Source: Actinomycetota bacterium (GTDB lineage: Bacteria; Actinomycetota; Actinomycetes; Nanopelagicales; Nanopelagicaceae). From it: a stretch of 14,871 bases of DNA. The notes beneath the pieces are model-generated. The model had not been told where the DNA came from. It saw only the letters and a program-made list of their open reading frames with translations, and searched no databases. This document shows positions 7,404 through 14,280 of the stretch, piece by piece. The stretch lies in the NCBI GenBank assembly GCA_009703165.1, contig WLGP01000005.1:1-14871 (forward strand), read 5' to 3'. The position numbers and the translations under genes are program-made. The stretch's first letter is position 1; every line of letters starts with the position of its first letter.

Positions 7404-8150
7404 CTAGGCAATAAAGAGTCGCTCGAGCAAGCTAAATGCGGCTACTGCAAAGAGGAAATAGGCGAAGATCTTTCGTAAGAGCACATCGTGAATTGGCAAG
7501 GTAATGCGCGATGCAATCTGAGCAATCACAACAGCACTTGCTCCCATCAACAGCGGAATATCCCAAGAGACTTCATCCCAGAGTGCGTTATGGCCAACTA
7601 GAGCTGTCGCTGAGTTCATAGCAATAACTAGCAGCGCAGTTCCTGCGGCGATGACATGCGGAGTACCAAAACCAAGCACAAGTACTGGGATGACGAGGAA
7701 GCCTCCACCGATACCAAAGAGTCCAGTGATCGAACCAATCAAGAGTGAGATTGCAATGAGTACAGGCCACGTCATGCGCTTATGGATCGTTGTCAGAGGC
7801 GAACCAAGCATGCTTAGCCCTGCAAAGATAATGACAATCGAGAAACCAATAGCGATGAAATCTTCTGAGAGTCTATGGACGATGGATGAGAAACCAAGAT
7901 TTGTTGTGAGCCCAATCGCCCAGATGACAACTGCATCGCGATAGTAAATCTGCTTCGTCTTGATCTTGGCGCTTGCTCCTGAAAGGGCTGCAGAGCCAAC
8001 TACGGCAAGAGCGGCAGTTGATGCAACAGAAGGCTCAAAGCCAAATCCGTAGATCAAGATAGGTACTGCCAGCATCGCACCACCGGCACCGACAAATCCA
8101 AGGACGCTGCCGATAAATGTTCCTGCTATCAGCGCTCCAAGAATCTCCAT
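7404..8150 (-). CDS. TauE/SafE family sulfite/organoanion permease
   Basis: A 248-aa membrane protein with about eight hydrophobic helices arranged as two related halves. Each half starts with a Gly-rich segment: GFVGAGGAMLAVPIL (about 18-32) and GLFGIGGGFLVIPVLVLGFG near residues 142-161, the family hallmark. Characterised members export sulfite or sulfonate-derived anions or import related anions; the substrate here is unknown. The ATG at 8150 lies 6 nt after GACTAT (8162-8157), a plausible leaderless start. The gene is separated from the upstream doxX gene by a strong terminator, so it is probably transcribed on its own. It converges on the MFS gene with 16 nt between stops. Confidence 0.85.
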   Translation of the reverse strand: MEILGALIAGTFIGSVLGFVGAGGAMLAVPILIYGFGFEPSVASTAALAVVGSAALSGASAKIKTKQIYYRDAVVIWAIGLTTNLGFSSIVHRLSEDFIAIGFSIVIIFAGLSMLGSPLTTIHKRMTWPVLIAISLLIGSITGLFGIGGGFLVIPVLVLGFGTPHVIAAGTALLVIAMNSATALVGHNALWDEVSWDIPLLMGASAVVIAQIASRITLPIHDVLLRKIFAYFLFAVAAFSLLERLFIA

Positions 8151-8156
8151 GTAGCA

Positions 8157-8162
8157 ATAGTC
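8157..8162 (-). promoter_or_regulatory. Possible -10 element of the TauE/SafE gene
   Basis: GACTAT on the minus strand ends 6 nt before the ATG at 8150. It differs from TANNNT only in the first base, and the spacing matches the other leaderless candidates in the window. It sits just beyond the doxX terminator. Confidence 0.35.
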
Positions 8163-8177
8163 TCAGATGTGGGTGGA

Positions 8178-8217
8178 GAAAAGAAGAAAGCCCCCAGTTT
8201 CCCAGGGGCTTTCTTCT
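8178..8217 (-). terminator. Intrinsic terminator of doxX
   Basis: A perfect 13-bp stem, AGAAGAAAGCCCC (8182-8194) with its complement at 8205-8217, encloses a 10-nt loop. Read on the minus strand, the 3' arm is pyrimidine-rich and continues into TTTC, a short U-tract. It begins about 20 bp after the doxX stop and isolates the following TauE/SafE gene. Confidence 0.8.
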
Positions 8218-8238
8218 GAAGGTTCCTTCAGTTCTGAA

Positions 8239-8664
8239 TTACTTGAAGAGTGAGATGCTTCCGACGTTCACAAGAAGATCGCTTCCTTCAACAATTCCAC
8301 CAGCAACAAGTGCGAAGAGCACAAGAGCTGCGCCAGCAAGAGCGATGTCCTTATTGAATGCGATCTGCTCCTGCATCTTTGTATTTGCATCTGTCTCTTT
8401 CCAGAAGTTATGGAAGATCACTGCTGCAAGTACGAGTGTGATTGCGATGAGAAGTGCGCCGAGATCGACGTATGTGCCGATAACGATCAAGATTCCGCCT
8501 ACGAGGAAGAAGAGTCCGCTTGCCATTACTCCGAGCTTTGCCGCTGGGAGCTTCTTGTACTGTGCGTAGCCGGTCATTGCCTCAAGCTTTGCGAAGTGGC
8601 CAATGCCTGATGTGATGAAGAGGGCTGCGAAGAGCACCTGGCCGATAAATAGGACGACGTTCAT
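8239..8664 (-). CDS. DoxX family membrane protein
   Basis: A 141-aa protein with four hydrophobic helices (about 3-20, 45-63, 67-88 and 106-125), the usual DoxX size and topology. Between helices 1 and 2 it has the GIGHFAKLEAM and YAQYKKLP segments seen in the family. DoxX-type proteins take part in quinone-linked sulfur oxidation in some archaea and in redox-stress membrane complexes in actinobacteria; many are uncharacterised. The start at 8664 is supported by AAGGAG 6 nt upstream, a classical ribosome binding site and unlike the leaderless neighbours. A promoter with two dyads lies about 70 bp upstream and a strong terminator follows, so it is a single-gene, probably regulated unit. Confidence 0.85.
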   Translation of the reverse strand: MNVVLFIGQVLFAALFITSGIGHFAKLEAMTGYAQYKKLPAAKLGVMASGLFFLVGGILIVIGTYVDLGALLIAITLVLAAVIFHNFWKETDANTKMQEQIAFNKDIALAGAALVLFALVAGGIVEGSDLLVNVGSISLFK

Positions 8665-8728
8665 TGTTCTCCTTGATATTTCTTAGATAGTGCCTTGATG
8701 GATGAGCCCGCCTCGTGGCTAGCTCTCT

Positions 8729-8743
8729 TACCCCCTTAGGGTA
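8729..8743. promoter_or_regulatory. CsoR/CstR-like dyad over the doxX -10
   Basis: TACCC (8729-8733) and GGGTA (8739-8743) form an inverted repeat with a 5-bp spacer, followed by GGGG. G/C-tract dyads bounded by TA are the usual operator of CsoR-family metal or persulfide sensors. No such regulator is encoded in the window. The fit is by eye and the dyad also holds the -10 hexamer. Confidence 0.4.
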
Positions 8744-8765
8744 GGGGATGTAGTTGAAATTTCAA
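8738..8765 (-). promoter_or_regulatory. doxX promoter
   Basis: On the minus strand TTGAAA (8765-8760) and TACCCT (8743-8738) are separated by 16 bp, a good -35/-10 pair. Transcription would begin near 8731, giving a leader of about 67 nt. Both elements fall inside inverted repeats listed separately, so the promoter is a likely target of repression. Confidence 0.55.
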
Positions 8766-8768
8766 CTA
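8751..8768. promoter_or_regulatory. 18-bp perfect palindrome over the doxX -35 (operator candidate)
   Basis: TAGTTGAAATTTCAACTA is an uninterrupted perfect palindrome, the size of a dimeric MarR/TetR-type operator. It covers the -35 hexamer of the doxX promoter and lies 7 bp from the CsoR-like dyad. The binding regulator is unknown. Confidence 0.5.
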
Positions 8769-8836
8769 TTTCACCCTTCCTGAGCGTGGTGTGTCGCCTA
8801 CCCAGGCTTGCTCTTGTCAGAGGTGTGGGCTAGTTT

Positions 8837-8852
8837 TCGAACATCTGTTCGA
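8837..8852. promoter_or_regulatory. LexA (SOS) box upstream of the dnaE2 operon
   Basis: TCGAAC-ATCT-GTTCGA is a perfect match to the actinobacterial LexA operator. A possible -10 TTTAAT at 8860-8865 would place the box over the -35 position. It precedes the DUF6504-like, dnaE2 and dinB genes, so LexA repression and induction by DNA damage are expected. doxX diverges 170 bp away and could be affected, but its own promoter is distinct. Confidence 0.85.
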
Positions 8853-8900
8853 ACAATCTTTTAATGAATAGTCCACACGGCACGAGAGAAGGCAAGAGCA

Positions 8901-9191
8901 ATGTCACTCCCAGAAGTACGTCCACCCCACGAAGTCCTCGCAGATGGTGTGGGCGCTTTAGCAACACCGATCGAGTTCACCTTTAAGGGTCGACGTTTTC
9001 GTATCCACTCTGTTCTCTCGCGATGGTGTGAGGCAGGTGGATGGTGGAACCGAGTCAGTGATGGCAAGTATCGCCCCGATGATGGAGCGCGTGCTCTCTG
9101 GACGGTAGAGGCGGCACCGATTGGCGCGCTGACAACATTTGAAATCGAACGCGATGAAGCCACAGGGCAATGGCTTATTAGGTCGGTCTAG
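8901..9191 (+). CDS. DUF6504-like small protein of the SOS dnaE2 operon
   Basis: A 96-aa soluble protein of unknown function. It resembles the small DUF6504 proteins found beside dnaE2 and dinB genes in actinobacteria: a F.(F/W)(K/R)GRRFRIHSVL.RW segment (about 27-42), a Trp-Trp pair near 48-49, ALWTVEA (about 70-76) and a C-terminal G.W.IRS-type strand. It looks like a small beta-rich fold. AGAAGG lies about 9 nt before the ATG. A LexA box sits 49 bp upstream, and dnaE2 begins 7 nt after its stop, so it should be induced with the polymerases and may be an accessory factor. The family match is from memory and not confirmed by a search. Confidence 0.7.
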   Translation: MSLPEVRPPHEVLADGVGALATPIEFTFKGRRFRIHSVLSRWCEAGGWWNRVSDGKYRPDDGARALWTVEAAPIGALTTFEIERDEATGQWLIRSV

Positions 9192-9198
9192 ATAACTC

Positions 9199-12100
9199 AT
9201 GAGCTTTATCCACCTTCGCGTTGCTAGCGCATTCTCGATGAAGTACGGGACTACGCAGCCACACGATCTTGTTGCGCGCGCTCGCGAACAGGGTGCACCT
9301 GCTCTTGCGCTAACAGATCGGGCAACTCTTTCAGGGGCGATCCGTTTTACTAAGGCATGTGTAGCTCACGGCATTGCACCGATTATTGGAATCAATCTTC
9401 CGATAGATCTCACGCTAGATAAAAAATCGGTAGATAAGAAATTACCAGAACAACGAGTGACAGTTTTAGCCCACGGTGATGGAGGATGGGCCCACCTTGT
9501 ACGTTTTCTCACCGGCCTGCATATGAATAAGAGCGATGGTGATACACGAATCACTATCGAGCTTCTCGAAAAATTTAGCGCACATAGCACCCAACTCCAT
9601 CTCTTACATGGCCCGCAATCGCCTATGAGTTACGCACTGGCTGCACATCGCCCAGAACAGGCCCTTGATCTCTTTAACAAGACCCGCGAATTCTTTGGTG
9701 ATCACGCCATTGAATGTGTCTCACATCTGATTGCAGGAAATGGCCCTGGCTCCACAGCACATGCTGGGCGATCACTGGCCTTTGCCCGCGATCACGATAT
9801 CGATGCAGTGATCAGTAACGCTGTACGTATGCGCGATGCTAGCGATGGACCGATTGCAGATCTCTTAGATTGTGCTCGTCAACTTGTTCCTTTAGATCAA
9901 CGACATATCGAACGGCGTAATGCACAGGCTTACTTAAAAAATAGTGAAGAGATGACGCAGGTTGCAACAGAGATTGCACGTGCAGCAGGAGAGTCAACTC
10001 CACGCGCCTTATTAAAGAGCACCCGCACATGGGCAGAGCGCGCCCTGCTCTCGCCATCGCGCGATATTGGACTTGGCGGAATACATCTACCCGAACCACA
10101 TATTGTCGGTGCTACATCGCAGAGCACCATGCGCACACTTTTACGTTCGCGAGTAGAGGCAGGAATCCATTGGCGCTATAGCGCAAGCGCTGATGTAAAG
10201 GCTGCGCGCCTGCGTTTAGATGATGAATTAGCAACAGTTGCATCCCTTGGGTACGAGTCCTACTTTCTTACCGTTGCAGATATTGCGCAGATGGCTCGCG
10301 ATAAGGGGATTCGCGTAGCAGCCCGAGGTAGCGGTGCTGGTTCGCTGATCTGCCACTTGCTCGGTATCTCAGGTGTTGATCCGATGCGCCACGGTCTCTT
10401 GATGGAGCGTTTCTGTTCCCCACTTCGCGCAGCTCTTCCTGATATCGATATCGATGTCGAATCAGATCGCAGACTTGAGATATATGAGATGGTCTTTAAC
10501 CGTTATGGCTCACCTTCTCTGACTGAACCTGGTGTTGTCTCGCGCGCTGCAACGGTTGCAATGTTTGATACATATCGCGCCCGCCATGCAATTCGCGATA
10601 CCGGTGCAGCCCTTGGTCTGCCTGCTGCAGAGATTGATCTTCTAGCAAAGGCGATGCCACATGTGCGGGCTCGCAATATTCAAGCGGTACTGCAATCACT
10701 TCCTGAATTGAAGACTCTCAATACATCAGCGCCCCTCATGGCGATGACCATTGCTCTTGCCGAAGAGCTCGACGGGCTGCCGCGTCATCTTGCGATGCAT
10801 CCATGTGCAGTTGTGCTCTCTGATGGGGGACTCTTAGATCGCGTACCGCTACATATCAACGCTAGCGGTTTTCCGATGGTCGAATTAGATAAAGATGATG
10901 TGGAAGATATCGGTCTTCTTAAACTCGATATCTTGGGTGTGCGGATGCAATCAACAATTGCCTACACACTCAATGAGATCGAGAAGAGCCAGGATAAGAA
11001 GATTGATATCGATGCAATTCCACTCGATGACGAGCAGACCTTTGAGTTAATCCAATCCACACGCACCTTGGGAATCTTTCAGATTGAAAGCCCGGGGCAA
11101 CGCGAATTGGTCGGCAAACTTAACCCCCGCACCTTTAACGATCTGATTATCGATATCTCTCTCTTTCGCCCAGGGCCAGTTAAGAGCGACATGATCGCTC
11201 CCTTTCTCAACTCACGTCATGGCTTTACTGCAGCCGATGTCATCCATCCTGATTTAGCACCGATCTTGCAAGAGACTGAAGGCGTTGTTGTCTTTCACGA
11301 ACAGGTAATCTCGATGATCTCTGTGATGACAGGAATCTCGCTGGCAAGTGCCGATGAAAAGCGGCGATCGCTGGGGGATAAGGCGAGCCAACAAGAAGTC
11401 TGCGATTGGTTCTTTCCTGCTGCAACACAGAAGGGCTATCCACTCGATATCGTGACAAAGGTCTGGGAGATTCTGCGCGCCTTTGCATCCTTTGGATTCT
11501 GTAAAGCACACGCTGCAGCATTTGCTCTACCTACCTATCAATCAGCATGGCTCAAGACCCACTACCCGGCAGAATTTATTGCAGGAGTACTTACCCACGA
11601 TCCAGGGATGTATCCCAAGCGATTGATTCTCGATGAGGCGCGCCAGATGGGAATTCTCTTAGCTCCACTTGATGTCAATAAATCAGATGCGACATATCGA
11701 GTAGAAGAAGATGAAAACGGGCAAGCAATTCGTATCGCCCTCTCATCTATCTCTGGCATTAGCCAACAAGAGGTGGATTCAATTGTTGCAGCGCGCCCCT
11801 ATTTAGATATTGCAGATTTCATTGCGCGCAGCGGAGCATCCACCCCTATTACTGAATCACTGATTCTCACAGGTGGCTTTGATGAACTCCATGCAATTGG
11901 AAAAGGTGAGATCAACCACCGCGATCTTCTTCTACATCTGAACGATATTGAGAAATCACATTCAGCAAAGAGCGGTAAGAAAGGTATCGGCGGCGCGCAG
12001 ATGACATTTGGCTTTACGCCACCTGCGCTGATTTCAAGTGGTCTTCCCGATATCACCACTAATGAACGTGTACGCCACGAAGTCCAACGCCTTGGCATGG

Positions 12101-12489
12101 ATATCACCCATCACATGCTCGAGTTCTATGCGCCCTTCCTTAATGCAATTGGCGCAGTGCGATCATGTGATCTCCTTGCACAACGCTCTGGTGCTGAAGT
12201 TCTTGTTGCAGGGGTCAAGGTTGCGCTACAGACGCCACCGATTCGCTCTGGTCGTCGCGTGATCTTTCTGACTCTCGATGATGGTTATGGATGTAGCGAC
12301 TGCACCTTCTTTAGCGATGTGCAGAGCAGTAGCGCCGGCCTTCTCTATTCAACCTCATTGATCTTGGTCCGTGGAGTCACTCGTCGCACTGGTGATCGAG
12401 GTATCTCAATACGCGCCACAGGGGCTTGGGATTTACGTGATGCCTATGAGAAGTGGCAGTTGAACAAGGGTAGTAAGGTGGCGATATGA
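9199..12489 (+). CDS. dnaE2: Error-prone DNA polymerase III alpha subunit, DnaE2 (ImuC)
   Basis: A 1096-aa C-family polymerase, normal DnaE2 length. Regions in order: an N-terminal PHP-like domain (about 1-220); the nucleotide-binding RGSGAGS loop (376-382); the PDIDID catalytic motif with D417 and D419; the third carboxylate D577 in KLDILG; helix-hairpin-helix and clamp-binding region (about 845-910); and a C-terminal OB-fold (about 995-1065). The polymerase triad is intact, so it should synthesise DNA across lesions. The PHP metal site looks lost: the usual HxHxH is H5-L-R-V-A9 and the usual TDH is T-D40-R41. The ATG at 9199 lies 7 nt after the preceding stop. The stop overlaps dinB as ATGA, showing coupled translation. 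Expected to be SOS-induced through the box at 8837. Confidence 0.93.
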   Translation: MSFIHLRVASAFSMKYGTTQPHDLVARAREQGAPALALTDRATLSGAIRFTKACVAHGIAPIIGINLPIDLTLDKKSVDKKLPEQRVTVLAHGDGGWAHLVRFLTGLHMNKSDGDTRITIELLEKFSAHSTQLHLLHGPQSPMSYALAAHRPEQALDLFNKTREFFGDHAIECVSHLIAGNGPGSTAHAGRSLAFARDHDIDAVISNAVRMRDASDGPIADLLDCARQLVPLDQRHIERRNAQAYLKNSEEMTQVATEIARAAGESTPRALLKSTRTWAERALLSPSRDIGLGGIHLPEPHIVGATSQSTMRTLLRSRVEAGIHWRYSASADVKAARLRLDDELATVASLGYESYFLTVADIAQMARDKGIRVAARGSGAGSLICHLLGISGVDPMRHGLLMERFCSPLRAALPDIDIDVESDRRLEIYEMVFNRYGSPSLTEPGVVSRAATVAMFDTYRARHAIRDTGAALGLPAAEIDLLAKAMPHVRARNIQAVLQSLPELKTLNTSAPLMAMTIALAEELDGLPRHLAMHPCAVVLSDGGLLDRVPLHINASGFPMVELDKDDVEDIGLLKLDILGVRMQSTIAYTLNEIEKSQDKKIDIDAIPLDDEQTFELIQSTRTLGIFQIESPGQRELVGKLNPRTFNDLIIDISLFRPGPVKSDMIAPFLNSRHGFTAADVIHPDLAPILQETEGVVVFHEQVISMISVMTGISLASADEKRRSLGDKASQQEVCDWFFPAATQKGYPLDIVTKVWEILRAFASFGFCKAHAAAFALPTYQSAWLKTHYPAEFIAGVLTHDPGMYPKRLILDEARQMGILLAPLDVNKSDATYRVEEDENGQAIRIALSSISGISQQEVDSIVAARPYLDIADFIARSGASTPITESLILTGGFDELHAIGKGEINHRDLLLHLNDIEKSHSAKSGKKGIGGAQMTFGFTPPALISSGLPDITTNERVRHEVQRLGMDITHHMLEFYAPFLNAIGAVRSCDLLAQRSGAEVLVAGVKVALQTPPIRSGRRVIFLTLDDGYGCSDCTFFSDVQSSSAGLLYSTSLILVRGVTRRTGDRGISIRATGAWDLRDAYEKWQLNKGSKVAI

Positions 12490-13661
12490 GTGGCGAGCAC
12501 GAATCCACAATCCTGCATGTAGATATGGATGCATTCTTCGCCTCTGTCACAGAGCGAGATCACCCCGAACTCAAAGGTAAGGCCGTTGTCATCGGTGCAG
12601 GTGTGCGCGGAGTTGTGACATCTGCCAATTACGAGGCGCGAAAGTTTGGAATTAAAGCTGCGATGCCGGTGGGGCGTGCACAGAGACTTGCCCCGCATGC
12701 CATCTTTATTCCACCAGATCACAAACGCTATAGCGAAGTCTCAGAGCACATCATGGAGATCTTCCATTCATTTACACCTCTTGTTGAACCGATCTCACTA
12801 GATGAGGCATTCCTGGATGTCACAAAAGCAAAACGCCTCTTAGGTGACGGTCGTGCAATCGCAACTGCCATTAGAGCAAAGGTGGAAGAGCAAGAAGGAA
12901 TCACATGTTCAGTTGGAATCGCATCCTCTAAATTCATCGCAAAGCTTGCATCCCAGCGTTGTAAGCCCAATGGAATGCTAGAGATACCAGATGATCGCGT
13001 GCTGACATTTCTCCATCCGCTTCCAGTCTCAGCGTTGTGGGGTGTTGGGCCAAAGACCAATGAAGCACTTGAACGTTTAGGGTTACATACCGTTGGAGAT
13101 ATTGCACAGACTCCAGAGCAGACGTTAATTCGCGCGCTAGGACAAGCTGCCGGCCAATCACTCTATGAACTTGCATGGGGACGAGATGATCGCGACGTCA
13201 TTCCAGAAGAGCCCGATAAGAGCATTAGCGCAGCAGAGACATTTGATCGCGATATCGATGACCCGGAGATCATTGCAAAAGAGATCTTACGTATGTGCGA
13301 AAGGGCATCATCGCGTATGCGCCAACGATCACTCTTTGCAAAGACCATCACACTCAAGATTCGCTTTGCAGATTTCACAACGATCAATCGTTCAAAGACT
13401 CTGCCGCTTCCCATCGATACAACCCATGAGATCTATGAGATTGCTAAGGGTCTCTATGAGGCGCTGGCTATTGGACGTGCCCGTATCCGCTTAGTCGGGG
13501 TCAGCCTGGATAACCTGCATACAGATAGCCATGAACAGTTGGTCTTGGGGTCGCGAGAGTCGAGTTGGCGCGAGCTCCAAGGGGGAATTGACGCTGCAAA
13601 GGCGCGTTTTGGCTCAGATAGCGTCCGCCCGGGGCGGCTGATCGATGAGAGTGATGAGTAA
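12486..13661 (+). CDS. dinB: DNA polymerase IV (Y family)
   Basis: A 391-aa Y-family translesion polymerase. Catalytic carboxylates are present: D13 in HVDMDAFFASV and D106-E107 in SLDEAFLDVT. Also visible are the YEAR finger segment, SVGIASSKFIAKLAS (palm), a helix-hairpin-helix with LWGVGPKT, and a C-terminal little finger. Unlike ImuB, which lacks catalytic residues, this protein should be active. Where actinobacterial relatives usually have a QL.LF clamp-binding pentapeptide, it has Q351-L-V-L-G355, lacking the aromatic residue. Its ATG overlaps the dnaE2 stop (ATGA), so it is the third gene of the SOS operon. No terminator is seen directly after it. Confidence 0.93.
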   Translation: MSGEHESTILHVDMDAFFASVTERDHPELKGKAVVIGAGVRGVVTSANYEARKFGIKAAMPVGRAQRLAPHAIFIPPDHKRYSEVSEHIMEIFHSFTPLVEPISLDEAFLDVTKAKRLLGDGRAIATAIRAKVEEQEGITCSVGIASSKFIAKLASQRCKPNGMLEIPDDRVLTFLHPLPVSALWGVGPKTNEALERLGLHTVGDIAQTPEQTLIRALGQAAGQSLYELAWGRDDRDVIPEEPDKSISAAETFDRDIDDPEIIAKEILRMCERASSRMRQRSLFAKTITLKIRFADFTTINRSKTLPLPIDTTHEIYEIAKGLYEALAIGRARIRLVGVSLDNLHTDSHEQLVLGSRESSWRELQGGIDAAKARFGSDSVRPGRLIDESDE

Positions 13662-13709
13662 GACTTGCATTGGGTGCTGGCCCGAGTAGCCCTAGAGAAA
13701 AAGTTGTTC

Positions 13710-13715
13710 TACAGT
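13710..13715 (+). promoter_or_regulatory. -10 element of the DUF3040 gene
   Basis: TACAGT ends exactly 6 nt before the ATG at 13722, predicting a leaderless transcript. This decides the start against the longer frame opening at 13665. Confidence 0.5.
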
Positions 13716-13721
13716 ATCTAT

Positions 13722-14090
13722 ATGCCATTATCCGAGCACGAAAGACGCCTACTAGCGCAGATGGAAGAGGCGCTAGCTGCTGATGATCCACGCCTTGTCA
13801 GTGCGATGACCGGCTCGTCGACGATTTCACGTAATCGGATCGTCCTAGGGATTGCCCTAGTACTCCTCGGCATTGTCACAATCTTTGGTGGGCTGATCGC
13901 ACAGGTAACTCTGGTCGGTCTAGCAGGCTTTCTTATCGCCCTCACAGGCTCAGTTCTCATCTACCGCGCAGTGAGCGTGCCAGGCGCCCTCGTCTCAGCG
14001 ACCGGCAGAGGCTCAGCTAAGGCTCCTCGCGCTCGCAAGAAGTTCGGCGATCGCCTCCAGGACCGCTGGGAGCAGCGTAACTTCGAGTAA
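13722..14090 (+). CDS. DUF3040 membrane protein
   Basis: A 122-aa protein of the actinobacterial DUF3040 family. It starts with the typical MPLSEHERRLLAQMEEAL sequence, followed by a DDP and polar stretch, two hydrophobic helices (about 39-57 and 61-83) and a basic Ala/Arg-rich tail ending in a DRW..R segment. The function is unknown; the family is small, membrane-anchored, and often encoded just before mraZ, as here. The ATG at 13722 is chosen because the conserved N-terminus begins there and TACAGT ends 6 nt upstream; the 19 residues before it are not family-like. A strong terminator follows, separating it from mraZ. Confidence 0.85.
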   Translation: MPLSEHERRLLAQMEEALAADDPRLVSAMTGSSTISRNRIVLGIALVLLGIVTIFGGLIAQVTLVGLAGFLIALTGSVLIYRAVSVPGALVSATGRGSAKAPRARKKFGDRLQDRWEQRNFE

Positions 14091-14110
14091 GCCCCACCAG
14101 ATTTAACTAG

Positions 14111-14135
14111 ACCCGCCCTCGAGGCGGGTTTTTTT
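14111..14135 (+). terminator. Intrinsic terminator after DUF3040
   Basis: ACCCGCC (14111-14117) pairs with GGCGGGT (14123-14129) around a CTCGA loop and is followed by seven T (14129-14135). It is a textbook rho-independent terminator for the DUF3040 transcript, possibly including read-through from the SOS operon. Confidence 0.9.
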
Positions 14136-14148
14136 ATGCCCGGATGCA

Positions 14149-14228
14149 GGTGGGGAGAGGTGGGGCGAAAAAGGGGGAAAGGTGGCGGAAGGTGGTTGAA
14201 AAAGGAGGAAAGTGGAGTAAAGTGGGGG
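14149..14228 (+). promoter_or_regulatory. MraZ-box array of GTGG repeats upstream of mraZ
   Basis: A purine-rich tract has GTGG units starting at 14150, 14160, 14182, 14192, 14212 and 14222: three pairs, 10 bp apart within a pair and about 30 bp from pair to pair. Degenerate GGGGG and GGAGG units lie between the pairs near 14173 and 14204. Such repeats on one helix face are the known target of MraZ, which represses its own operon, so autoregulation of mraZ is likely. Confidence 0.7.
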
Positions 14229-14229
14229 A

Positions 14230-14251
14230 TTGAGCAGGAAAGCACGCTCAA
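14230..14251. repeat. Inverted repeat between the GTGG array and mraZ
   Basis: TTGAGC (14230-14235) and GCTCAA (14246-14251) form a 6-bp dyad with a 10-nt spacer, 30 bp before the mraZ start. It could be an operator or a chance match; TTGAGC might also serve as a -35, but no matching -10 stands out. Confidence 0.3.
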
Positions 14252-14280
14252 CTCACATACCTTGGGGAAGGGGATTGCAG

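Noticed and set aside
8769..8836. Small gene or RNA between the doxX promoter and the LexA box
   Set aside because: No open frame with a start signal and no strong hairpin; I see only spacer sequence.
11240..11521. Minus-strand open frames within dnaE2
   Set aside because: Several overlapping short frames without start signals; shadows of a long, well-conserved polymerase gene.
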